Below, piece after piece: positions 13,501 to 26,100 of a stretch of 64,000 nucleotides of DNA (within the stretch, counting starts at the first letter, position 1; every line of letters begins with the position of its first letter). A program made the position numbers and the translations under genes. The notes below the pieces were generated by a model. It was given only the letters and a program-made list of their open reading frames with translations. It made no database searches and was not told where the DNA came from. Source of the stretch: Myxocyprinus asiaticus. Taxonomy: Eukaryota; Chordata; Actinopteri; Cypriniformes; Catostomidae. The DNA lies in contig NC_059348.1 in NCBI RefSeq assembly GCF_019703515.2, positions 19,549,656-19,613,655 on the forward strand. The letters run 5' to 3'.

Positions 13501-16500
13501 CCCCAGCCACTGGTCACCATTGCGGGCTCACGGAGCAGCATGCCTTCCCTGGACGATCCTCCCAGTGGGGCGTCTGCTCTGCCCTGCTGCGAACCAATCC
13601 AATCGTCCCCCTGGTGCTGTTAGTGCAAAGCATGGTTAGCGCTTTCCAGCCCGTCACGATGGCTCATCAGGACGATCCAGCTCGGCTACATGATCCAGTT
13701 CACCAGACGGCCGCCCAGGTTCAGTGGCATCCTAGCCGAGTTGCACAAGGGCTTTTACATATCTGTACGACATCAGGATTGGTCCGCGGCCATCGACCTG
13801 AAGGATGAGTACTTTCATGTATCGATCCTTCCTTGACACAGACCCTTTCTTCGGTTTGCCTTCAAGGGACGAGCATACCAGTACAAGGTCTTCCCTTTCG
13901 GTCTGTCCCTGTCTCCTCACGTCTTTACCAAAGTCGCAGAGGCTGCCCTGGCCCCGCTGAGGGAGAAGGGCATTCGCATTCTCAATTATCTCAATGGTTG
14001 GCTGATCCTAGCTCACTCTGAGATCTATTGTGTGCACAACAGGGACCTTGTGCTTCGGCACCTCGACTGACTGGGGCTTCAGGTCAACTGGGAAAAGAGC
14101 AAGCTCTCCCCGGCGCAGAGCATCTCTTTTCTCGGTATGGAGTTGGACTCGGTCACCCTGATGGCATGCTTTACGAACGAGCATGCACAGTCGGTGATGG
14201 CATGCCTGAAAACCTTCACACAGAAGGTAGCGGTCCCGGTGAAACAATTTCAGAGGCTCCTGAGGCATATGGCATCCTCGGTGGCGGTACACCCCCTTGG
14301 GTTGATGCATATGAGACTGCTCCAGCACTGGCTACAGACTCACGTCCCGAGGTGGGCATGGCGCCATGGCACCCAGCATGTCATTATCACGCCTCGGTGC
14401 CATCAAACTTTCAGTCCTTGTTCAGACCTGGTGTTTCTATGGGCAGGGGTTTCCTTAGAGAAGGTCTTCGAATTCGGGCTGGGGCAATGGGCAGGCAGTA
14501 TCGGGGCTCTGGACAGGGCCCCGCCTGCAATGGCACATCAACTGCCTAAAGTTGCTAGAAGTATCGCTGCCCTTGCGGAGGCTTTGGACATTGATTCAGG
14601 GCAAGCACATGTTGATCCGGATGGACAACACAGCGACTGTGGCATACATAAACCGCCAGGGTGGGGTATGCTCATGTTGCATGTCGCAACTCGCCCGCCA
14701 CCTCCTACTTTGGAGTCAGCAGACGATGAGGTCTCTGTGAGCCACTCACCTCCCGGGTGTCCTCAACCGTGCAGCGGATGCGCTCTCACAGCAGGTAACG
14801 TGGAGAGTGGAGACTCCACCCCCGTGCAGTCCAGCTGATTTGGGAGAGATTCGGAGAGGTGCAGGTGGACCCGTTCGCCTCCTGAGAGTCCTCTCACTGC
14901 CCCCTTTGGTACTCCCTGTCCGAGGCTCCCCTCGGCATGGTTACCTTGGCGCACAGCTGGCCTCGGGGGCTGCACAAGTACGCGTTTCCCCCAGTGAGCC
15001 TCATTGCACAGATGTTGTGCAAAGTCAGGGAGGATGGGCAACAAGTCCAGATGGTAGCGTCATACTGGCCCAACCAGACTTGGTTTTCAGACCTGATGCT
15101 CCTGGCAGTAGCCCCTCCCTGGTGCATTACCCTGAGGCAGGACCTTCTCACCTGCGGCCAGACCTCTTGAATCTCCACATCTGAGTCCTCCCCAGTGGCA
15201 TCATTCCATATGTGAACTTCCCCATCGGTAAGTCCATGTGAGGTATTCTACACATGTTAATCTCCCTCCGGTAAGATGTGGTCTCCGTAGTGCTCTCCCT
15301 GCTGGAGAGGGAAGAGCACTTCCCCAGCGCTATTCCAGCAGGTGCTCGGCGGGAAATTACTTAATACAAAAATCAGGAAAGGCCACCACCTGTAGCTTCC
15401 TCGGGTAAGTGTCTCCTCCCACTCTTGTTGGAACCCGGGAGACGCCTTACCTAACTCGCTGGAAGTTCATGATGTGGTCGAGCGCTCACTGCGAGGCACG
15501 CAGTAGCCTGCCCATGTCTGCTCCTCCATAACTTGCGACACGGTTCAGCACCTGCGGCATTTTGTATAGGAACCCCTATTGTGACTACATCGACACAATG
15601 TCGAGTGAGTGACAGACAGGGAACGTCTTGTTTACTGGTGTAACCTCTGTTCCCCGATGGAGGGAACGAGACATTGTGTCCCTCCTGCTGTGGTGCTGAA
15701 CCAACCGCTGACATGGCCGGGACTCTCTCTCGGTTCCTCAGCACAACTCTGAATGAGTGGTGCACGCCATCTCCTTTTATACCCGTATGTCTGGGGCAGA
15801 GAGTGGCATGCAAATTCCACTCGCCAATTTTCATTGGCTTTTTCTGAATAAAGCAAAGGTGATTGGGGCTCTCAAGAGGGAACCCCTAGTGTCACTACAT
15901 AGACACAACGTCTCGTTCCCTCCATCAGGGAACACAGGTTACACCAGTAACCAATACGTTAGTTTTATTGCATTCTCTGAGGCAGAAAATTATAATACAA
16001 AAATAATTAAGGGTCTTTCAATACCCACAGCTTTCACCTAAATGTATGCTATTTTTGTGTGCATTTTTTTCTGATTGCTAATTGCATATTAAATTATTAT
16101 GCACTCAAATATTTACATGTAATTGCATTTAAAATGTAATCAACACAATTACAGAGGAATATAAGGATGATTTGTGAGTTTTCACTGCAAAACAACCCCA
16201 AAAAATGCAGCAAATTGCATTGCAAAATTTGAGGAAATCTGCAGCAAATTCAGACATTTTGTAATCCCAGCTAGCCAAATTACATGGCCATTTCCTAACT
16301 ACACCGTAATTTGATGACCAAACTTTAGTTGTGGCAATGTAACTGATTACGTTGTGACAACCGGAAAAGTGGAATTCCTGTATTCGTTGCCACAATGTAA
16401 CTTTGGAACGGTGCCAGTCTGTCATGATGACATTGTGGCAAGGCCATGGATCAATAGTGTCACCGGGGGACAAAGGTTCAATGGTTTTATTAACAAAGAT

Positions 16501-16577
16501 CTCGATGTCAAGATATGATGCACCAGTGCCGTTTTTCAATTTTTAATTACAATTAAAAATGGATAGATAGATAGATG

Positions 16578-16628
<51 letters not shown>

Positions 16629-19600
16629 TCTCTGAATTCTCTGAATTCTCTGAACTTTTAAATACACCTCCTAGGTGATTCATGAGACTGTCACCACATT
16701 TAGACAACATTATGCCAAGACATCGAAGATGCTAAATTACGAACAGATTTTTAAATATCGAACGGTGTTGCCATGGCAATTCACTAAATTAATGGCAAAA
16801 ATAGGGAAACAGGAAGTGTCACATATCTTCTGCATGCATTGTGTGATTTAGATCAAAATTGAGTTGTATGTTTTTTCTTGGGGGCTAATCACATGGATGT
16901 GGCTATTGTGGGTCATGGTCATAGCTTCACCAACTGGCAGCAGGAAGTTTGGCACTTACAACAGACTTAAAAATAGTCCTCTTACATTTACCCTAATTGC
17001 TTCAAAGTTGTTTAGACACTTCTGATGGAAAATTTTGAAGGGATGCTTGATAGCTTTAATAGGGTTGTCATGGCAATTAATTAAATTACATTAAGTTGTA
17101 GTCAAACTGTAATGGTGGCATACTGTATATCTATTACTCATTGTATGTTTAGGGTCCAAGTTGACATTAATGTTGAGTTGTTGCTGTGTCCATCATGCTT
17201 TGTTTTCCGAAAGCCACCGAGTGGAAATGGACCCATGGTGCTTGGGCCTGTCATCGCTGCTTGCAGCTATATTTATTCTTCTTCTTTTTTTCAAGGTTTT
17301 CGGTACTTTTGGGGTACTTAACATGCGTGAAATCACTTAAAAGTTTGCACACACATCAGAGTCATTGGCCATTAGGGCTTGGCAAAGTTGCAGGGGGGAT
17401 GTGCGGGGGGGCTCTGTAGTGCCACCTAGAAGATGGGCATGTTCGGGGGGCTCTGCATCCTTTTTGAGCTACTGCCACCAAACTTTGTACACATATACGT
17501 AGATCTCATCAAGCCGGACAACTTTCATGCTGACAGTCATAAGCTCTGCCCAACAGTAAGTCGGCCATTTTGGATTGTTTGAAAAATGCATGCTCTGGAA
17601 TTTGAAATACTGCTCCAAGGGATTTCATGTTACAAGACAGTGCAGATTTAAAATTCTGAAGGGATTCTTGATATCTTAGATACTGTTGCCATGGCAACAC
17701 ATTAAATGTAATTATTCCTTTTTATGTATATTCACATGTTTTTGAGGTACTTGGCATGCTTGATTTTTCATGATATTTTGCACTCACAGAGTTGTCGGCG
17801 TTAGGCCTAGGCAAAAGATAACACATGGATGTGGCTGGGGAGCTCTTTAGCACCACCTTTTGACAAAAGTGGTGGGGTCAGTTTCTTCTACGGTCACCAA
17901 ACATGCTACGTATATTGATCTCATCAAGCTGGACAACTTTCAAAATTACAGTCATAGCTCCACCCCACAGAAAGTCGGCTATTTTGGATTGAATGTGCAT
18001 TTTTTTGAATATTGCAGGCTCGGGGAGTGGATTTGGTCGGAGAAATGCGGGAAATGTGGTGGGAGATGCTGAACATGTCGGCAATGTTGACGAAGGTCAT
18101 TGTTGACTTGGAGGATCTTGCTGTGATATGTCGATCGATCACTGCCATGGAGGCGAAATTCACTGATATGGTTACAAGAGTGGGGGATGTCGAGAAATGG
18201 ATCAATTATCTGGAGTCATCGGAGAGGGAATAATCTGCTAATCCACTAGCAACCAAGGTGGATTTAGAGCATGTCTGGGAGAAGTTGTAGGACATGGAAA
18301 ACTGTAGCCAGCGGAATAACGTCTGTATCGTGGGAGTTCCAGAGGGAGTGGAAGAACAGGATATGGTGGAATTCCTGGATGGGCTCTTTCCGAGTCTGCT
18401 CAAAATAGCAGGCCATAAGCTGGAAATCGAGCAAGCTCACAGGCTTCCAGTTCCACAATCCATGGAAGGAGACAGGCACCAATCAATTCTGGCCAAATTT
18501 CTGAGATCATCCAACAAAGATCTTGTTTTACACAAGGCGAGGAGTAAAGGAAGGCTTTCTTGGAAGAACCACAGCATTTTCTTGTTCCCAGACTTTGTGA
18601 ATTTGACAAGAGAGAAACGTGATTGATTCAAGGAATGCAAGAAACTTTTACATCAACGGATATTCCACAGCAAGCGATGTCCTTCATAAAGTCAATGGAG
18701 TAAGTCATCTTGTGGTACTCACGTTGCAGCCGAGTGGACCAGCTCACTGAACATTTGCTTGACTGTTTGAAGACATGCTCTTTTTGTGCTGGTTCTGCCT
18801 AGCGGCTGGAGTTTATTTTGTTTGAGTAACACAGCTTCGGGACAGTTTTGTGGATGAATCTACACGTTCTTTGTGCTTAGTCCTCCTATCGGCTGGAGTT
18901 TATTTTGTGGAGTATTTCTGGCTAAGTCACTGGAGTAAGTCATTTGCTTGCACTCATTTTGCAGCCGAGTGGACCGGCACTTGACTGTCTGAAGAATCTG
19001 CACGCTCTTTTTGTGCTGGTTCTGCCTAGCAGCTGGAGTTTATTTTGTAGAAAAAACACATCTTCAGGACAGTTTTATGGATGAAGCTACAAGCTCTTTG
19101 TGTTTTTTCTGCCTATTGGCTGGAGTTTGTTTTATAGATTAAATTTTGCTGTGTAATTCTGTCTCACAAAATTTGTATAGAAATACTGGACTTGAGCAAT
19201 CCGACGGCAAGGTTGTCGCAGGGGCTCATGTAGGCGTGAATGGACTGTTTGAGTTTGGAGGGATGGATGCCAGTTGGCGCTGTCGTGCGCGGGGTTAATG
19301 CGTGCATTTTTCTGTTTTGTTTTTTCTGTTCTAGGGGATGTTTGGTGTTTGATTGTGGCACTAATGTTGGAATGTGGTCTTTATTATCCTGTTTTTGACA
19401 CACAGTCTATTTTTTCTTATATGTCAAAATGTCAAATGTTAATATGAGTGGATTGTTTCTCTCTAAGTGGACCGTGAATGGGTTGGGGCACCCCATAAAA
19501 AGAAGGAAGGTTATTTCTCTTCTTAAGTGTAATAAATATGATATAGTGTTTCTTCAAGAAATGCACATTTCCCCGCAGGAAGCTGAAACATTTGGAAAGA

Positions 19601-20095
19601 TATGGGGTGGGTGTTTGTTTTTATATTGCTGGCTCGAGTAAGTGCAGGGGAGTCATTACACTGATAAGTAAACATCTACAATTCAAATGTCTCAAACAGA
19701 GTAAAGATAAATTAGGTAGAGTCATTATTGTTTTAGCTGAAATTCAGGGACAAAGTCTAATTTTGGTTAATATTTATGCACCTAACATTGATGATCAGGG
19801 ATTTTTTATAGATCTTGAAGGGATGTTGCAAGCCGCTGACACCCCTCATGATATAATATTGGGAGGAGACTTTAATCTTTTGATGGACTCAGTCCTTGAT
19901 CATAGTGAAGCAAAAGTGTGCAAGCCCCCTAGAGCAACAGTGATGCTTCACAGGATATGTAAAAATCTTGGTCTTACAGATATCTGGAGACTTCTGAACC
20001 CATCTGGCTGGGACTATAAATTTTTTTCTTCAGTCCATAAGATTTACTCAGAATAGATTTTTTATATATACAGTGTATATATATATATATATACA

Positions 20096-20137
<42 letters not shown>

Positions 20138-23100
20138 AAGTCCCTCATTTCATCTGTTGTTGATTGCTCAATTGGAAACATTTTAGTCTCAGATCACACC
20201 CTGGTGTGTTTAGAGGTGTTGCCACATACAGAGAAACAGAAATCATATAGTTGGCACAACTGACAACTGGTCCTCAGTATCCTCTGAGGGCGTGGCTTGG
20301 CAGGCACTTAAGGCGGTTCTTAGGGGACAGATCATAAAGTATGCTCATTCACCAAAAAATCCAAAGCACAAGAACTCGTGGAACTGGAAGGGAATTGTAA
20401 TGATGAGTCAACAAAGTTGAGGTCCATGTGCAGCTTTAATAATAATAAACATAGTAATACAGACAGGCATAGGTTCAATCACCAGCAACATTAATATCCA
20501 AGGTCATCCAGAGAAGTGTTTAATAAACAGGCAAGTGGTCAGGGCAGGCGGCAGACAATCACAGGTTATATCCAGGAAATCAAGGCAGTAATAGTAGGCA
20601 GGCAGCAACAGGTCAAAACAGGGTAAACAGTCCAGGATCAAACACAGGAAATGAAATAAACTCAGAGAACGCTCAGAAATGTCAGCCAGGGCAAAACAAG
20701 ACTCGCAATGAGAGAGAGTGAGAGTGAGACTTAAATAGCTGAGTAGATTGGAAACAGGTGAACAGGTAATCATTGCCAGGTATGGGGCTTATGGGAAATG
20801 GAGTTCAGAGAGTTAAAGTCAATACCTGGGTGATGGAGCCCTCTGGTGGTGAGCGGGAGGAACTACAGAGGCGTGATTTGTGACAGGAATATTAAAAGTG
20901 CCGAGGCAGAGCTGAAGCGGCAAATGTCATCTAATGGCCTCAGAGAATTGACCCGATTTAAATACAGATATAATACTATTTTGTCACGGAAGGTGGAGTT
21001 TTCGCTATTCAGAGCAAGACAGTCATACTTTGAGTTGGGGGACAAAGCAGGGAAGCTTCTGGGTAGATTTATAAAACAGAGAGAGTCTTTTTCTACCATT
21101 CCCTCAGTGAAATCTGCTGGTGGTGAAATATTTACCTCAGCCATTAATATTAATAATGCTTTTAAAGAATTCTACCATGATCTCTATAGTTCCACATCTC
21201 GTTACTGATGAAGATATTAGAAACTTTGTGGAACCATTAGAACTTCCTAAACTGACGACTGAGCAAAAACATTCTCATGATTCTGAGATAAACTTGGAGG
21301 AGCTTGGCGAGGTAATTAAGGCCTTGCCTACAGCCAAGTCTCCGGGGCCAGACAGCTTTGCCGCTGAATTTTTTAGATCTTATGCTACAGAACTGGCTCC
21401 ATTTTTGCTAGAAGTTTATACGGAACCATTAAAGAATGGAAAGCTTCCGCCAACCATGACACAAGCCCGGATCAGTTTGATTCTTAAAAAGGACAAAGAT
21501 CCAAATGAGTGTAAGGGTTACTGTCCAATTTCCCTGATCCAGCTAGACATTAAAATATTGTCCAAAATTTTGGCTAACCAATTAAGTAAAGTTATGACAT
21601 CTCTTGTACATATAGATCAGGTGGGGTTTATTCGGGACCATAGCTCTTCTGATAACATTAGGCATCACATCAATATCATGTGGTCAGTGACGAATGATCA
21701 GACTCTGGTCGCTGCCATCTCACTTGATGCCGAAAAGGCATTTGATATGGTAGAATGGGATTATCTTTTTAAGATTTTGGAAATGTATGGGTTTGGGAAT
21801 ACTTTTATTGGTTGGATTAAGTTACTTTGTAGACGGTACAAACAAATGGATTAATTTCAGATTATTTTACTCTGGATAGGGGCACCCGGCAGGGTTGCTC
21901 TCTTTCCCCATTATTGTTCTGTCTTGCCCTGGAACCATTAGCAGCCACGGTAAGAAAGGAAGATGATTTTCCAGGGGTGGTGGCGGGAGGTGTGGTGCAT
22001 AAGCTTTTGCTTTACGCAGATTTTATTTTATTATTTGTCTCCAACCCTACTAGATCTATGCCTTGCCTACACAGAATTATTAATTTGTTTTCTAAGTTTT
22101 CAGGGTACAGAGTTAGTTGGTCTAAATCCGAAGCTTTGGCTCTGACAGAATACTACCCGGTAACGGCTTTTCAGCCAGGCGCCTTCCAGTGGCCCAAACA
22201 GGGCATTAAGTATTTGGGTATTTTATTCCCAGCAAATTTGTGTGATTTAGTTAGAGTTCATTTTGACCCTTTAATAAAAAGGTTTTCGAGCAATGTGGGC
22301 AGGTGGGTTTCATTACATTTATCTATGATTGGGAAGGTTAATATTATTAAAATGAATTGTATTCCAAAATTCAACTACCTGCTACAATCTCTCCCTATAG
22401 ATTTCCCCCTCTCTTATTTCAAGCAATTTGATAGCATAGCAAAGTCCTTCATTTGGAATGGTAAACATCCCAGATTATATTTCAATAAGTTGCATAGGCC
22501 GATTGACAAAGGTGGGCTAGGCCAACCCAAGATTTTGTTTTATTATTATGCATTTGGTCTCAGACATTTGGCTCATTGGTTACTTCCACCTGAGAGAGCC
22601 CCTCCCTGGTTTTGTATTGAACAGGAAGTTCTTGCCCGTATTTCGCCATTGCAAAGCCTTTCTATCAAATTAACCGAAGTTAAGTTACACCCCATTATCT
22701 CGCATTTGCACGCGGTATGGGCAAAAGTGTCCAGAGTGTTTAATTTGGACATTTATTTAAATGTTGCTTCGAGCATATGGCTGAACCCAAAGTTATGTAT
22801 TAATAAGTCCCCTTTCTGCTGCAGAGTGGATTGTGAGGGAGGTTAATACGTTCTGTGACATATATGAGAGTGGAGTGTTGAGATCCTTTGAAAATTTGGT
22901 TCAACATTTTGGGATTCCCAGGTCTCAATTCTTTAGGTATTTACAGCTGCGCCACCTGCTTTGCACTATTTTTGGGAGTAGCATACATTCCCCCCAAAGC
23001 TGCAGATACTCTGGAAGTGGTGATTACTGCTTTTGGAAAAGGCCATGAGGCATCAGTGTATTATTCCCTGCTTAATCAGAGTCTGGAGGACGGAGCTTTA

Positions 23101-26100
23101 ACTTTTCTCAAGAGATTATGGGATAAAGATTTAAATTTAGTTAGAGGGAGTGTGGGAGTGTGGGCTAGGATTCTAAAAAATGTCAAGTCTCCATCTACAG
23201 AAGCAAAGGTGCGCCTTATGCAATTCAAAATTTTACATAGATTCTATTTAACCCCCTCTAGATTGTATAGGCTTGGTCTTAAAGACACACCCACCTGCTG
23301 GTGATGCCAATCAGAAGATGGGGACACAACTCATGTTTTTTGGTGGTGTATTAAGATCCAAGAATTCTGGTTGAGGGTTCAGAGTTTTATGTGTGATGTA
23401 TAGGGCACTCAAATTTCATTTTACCCCAGACTCTATATTTTAGGCGATGGGGTGGTCATTAGTATAGGGGATAAATACACAAGAAATTGGGTCCTAGCCA
23501 GTGTCATAATCGGTATAATCTTTGTGATATACTGAACGGTGTTGCCATGGTGAGACAATAAGTTAAGGGCAAAAATGTGATACTAGATGTTCTTTATAAC
23601 TTCTATGTGCATTGTATGATTTTGATGAAAATTCAGCTATATGTTTAGTAATGGGGGCTGATCACATTTATGCGGCTATTGTGGGTCATGGTCATAGCAC
23701 CACCAAATGACAGCAGGAATTAAAGCAATTTTAACAGACTTTGAAATAGCACTCGTGTTTACGTGAATTGCTTCAAAATTCTTTAGAATAACGTCAAGAC
23801 ACTGCTGTTGTAAAACTGTAAAGGGATATTTGATATCTTAAATACTGTTGACATTGCAATTTATTGAGCAAGTGAAAGCAGTTTTTAAAGTGAAATAAAA
23901 AAGCTATAGAGGTCTTTTTATTGTAATGAAAATGTACTGCACAAACTTTTTATTTTTTATATAAATAAAATATAATAAAAATATTAACTGAAATGTAAAA
24001 ATACTAGAAAATCTAACCTAGTTCTGAGTGGCAATTAACTTTAATCAGACACAGTACCATAAATGTCAAATAGAGCCCCATTGTTAAATGATTCACAAAA
24101 TACCACTTCTCAGTCCCTTCCAGGATTTTGCATGTCGTGTTTAGAAGGGATCCCTCTTTCGTATGTTATGTATAGTCTAAGTATGTGTAACTATGTTCTT
24201 CAGTTAACTATGTTTCTCATTTCATATTTTAAACATCTCGAGTTCTTGAGTTGGAGTTGCTATTTCATCTGATCTATGTATATTTTGATTGGCGATCCGG
24301 CGCTGGTATGTGTTATTTTGAATCTTATGATAAATGTTCATTGTGGCTGTTATCAGTGTCATTTAGTGTCAGCAGTTTTTTCTGCAGCTCACGCTCTTTT
24401 CCGGGAAATAGAAAAGCAAAATATGTCACCCATTGTGATGGCCTTTTCGGCCGCATTGTTTGTGTGTATGTAGAGTGTGTGTTTTGCCTTTTGCTTCCTC
24501 TCTCTTAATTGCTCTCAGGTGTGGGGTAACCAGGTGAGCTGATTGTTAATGGGGAGTACTGGCACACAGTGTGTTTCCTTCTTATATAAATCGACATTGT
24601 GTCGATGTAGTGACACTAGGGGTCACTCTTGGGAGCCCGAAAATCCTCTGGTCTTTGATAAAAGGCCAATGAAAATTGGCGAGTGGTATTTGCATACCAC
24701 TCCCCCGAACATACGGGTATAAAAGGAGCTGGTATGCAACCACTCATTCAGATTTTCTCTTCGGAGCCAAACGGTCGATGCTCACTGAGCTGAATTCCCA
24801 CGGCTGTTCATTCACCTCTGCTGGATCTGACGGCGCATTTCAGCGGCTTCTCCTCCCTCTGCACTGGTGCACTGCAGAGAACGCCCCTGGGCGCTCAACA
24901 GAAATAAAAGAGTATATTCTAAAAAAGAGTATATTTCTCTAAAAGAGCGGCACACACGGAACGTCTTTTTAAAGATGCCTTTCCGTTTGTGTGTTATTCC
25001 TGGTTGCGGTCATTATATCTCGCCTTCTGATGGTCACGATCGCTGTCTTTCGTGTCTGGACGCTGCCCACACGGAGACAGCGTTCGTGGATGGGTCATGT
25101 ACTCATGTACTTCATAAGAAAGCAAGCCACCCCAGTGGCTCCCCGCCTCGTTATGCTTTCCCGGGCAGCCGCGAGCGTCGGGCTAGAGTGGAACCTTCCA
25201 CTCTCCCCTGAACACTCGTGGCTCGATGATTTGTTCCTGGGCTTGCGGCACCACTCACAGCCACACCCCGCCCCAGTTCCTTTCTTCCAAGAAGTGCACG
25301 AGGAGCTGACATGGTTGTGGGAGGCACCTTTTACTGCCCGGTCCTGATCTTTCAGCTCCCTCACCCTCACCCTCACTACCCTCAATGGTGGGGCGGCCAA
25401 GGCTATTTGGCGATTCCCCCGGTGAATAAGGTGCTTGCGGTGCATCTATGCCCGCAGAGCACCGCCACCTGGCACGGGCGCCCAAAGCTCCTGTCCAAGG
25501 CCTGTAGGTTTACATCATCCCTGATGGCCAAAGACTACAGTGCCGCTGGACAAGCCACCTCCGCTCTCCACGCCATGGCTCTCCTGCAAGTCCACCAAGC
25601 CAAGGTGCTAAAGGAACTGCACGAGGGTAGTTCCGCCCTGGGATTGATGCAAGAGCTGTGCTCGGCAACCGACCTTGCTCTCCGGGTGACGAAGGTCACG
25701 GCGCGGTCTCTCAGGTGGGCGATGTCCACCTTGGTGGTCCAGGAGTGCCACCTTTGGCTCAGCCTGGTCGACATGGGAGAGGCCGACAAGGCACGGTTCC
25801 TTGGTCCTCAACTATCTCGACGATTGTCTAATCCTAGCTCACTCTCGAGATGTGTTGTGTGCACACAGGGACCTGGTGCTCTCGCACCTCAGCCGACTAG
25901 GGCTTCGGGTCGACTGGGGAAAGAGCAAACTCCTCCCAGTTCAGAGCATCTCTTTTCTCGGCTTGGAGTTGGACTCAGTCTCATTGACGGCGCGCCTCAC
26001 AAACGAGCGCACACAGTTGGTGCTGACCTGTTTGAAGGCATTCAGACAGAAGACAGCGGTTCCACTGAAACTGTTTCAGAGGCTCCTGGGGCATATGGCA

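Larger units (their letters stand above)
11930..15960 (+). mobile_element. DIRS-type retrotransposon, copy 1 (5'-truncated, YR-deleted)
   Basis: The order is gag remnant, reverse transcriptase/RNase H remnant, then a right terminus nearly matching that of the DIRS element at 24591-29166. The left inverted terminus is absent. The segment between the end of pol (15181) and the terminus (about 15590) is too short for a tyrosine recombinase and shows none, whereas copy 2 keeps one. DIRS elements integrate through this recombinase instead of an integrase. Confidence 0.85.
18012..23512 (+). mobile_element. L1-like LINE (ORF1, endonuclease and RT remnants)
   Basis: About 5.5 kb in the order ORF1 protein, APE-type endonuclease, reverse transcriptase, C-terminal Cys-rich region, all on the plus strand. 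It is flanked on both sides by pieces of the GGGCCC repeat, so it most likely inserted into one. It is broken by a TA microsatellite (20062-20136), a solo LTR (20396-20885) and several point lesions. Confidence 0.85.
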
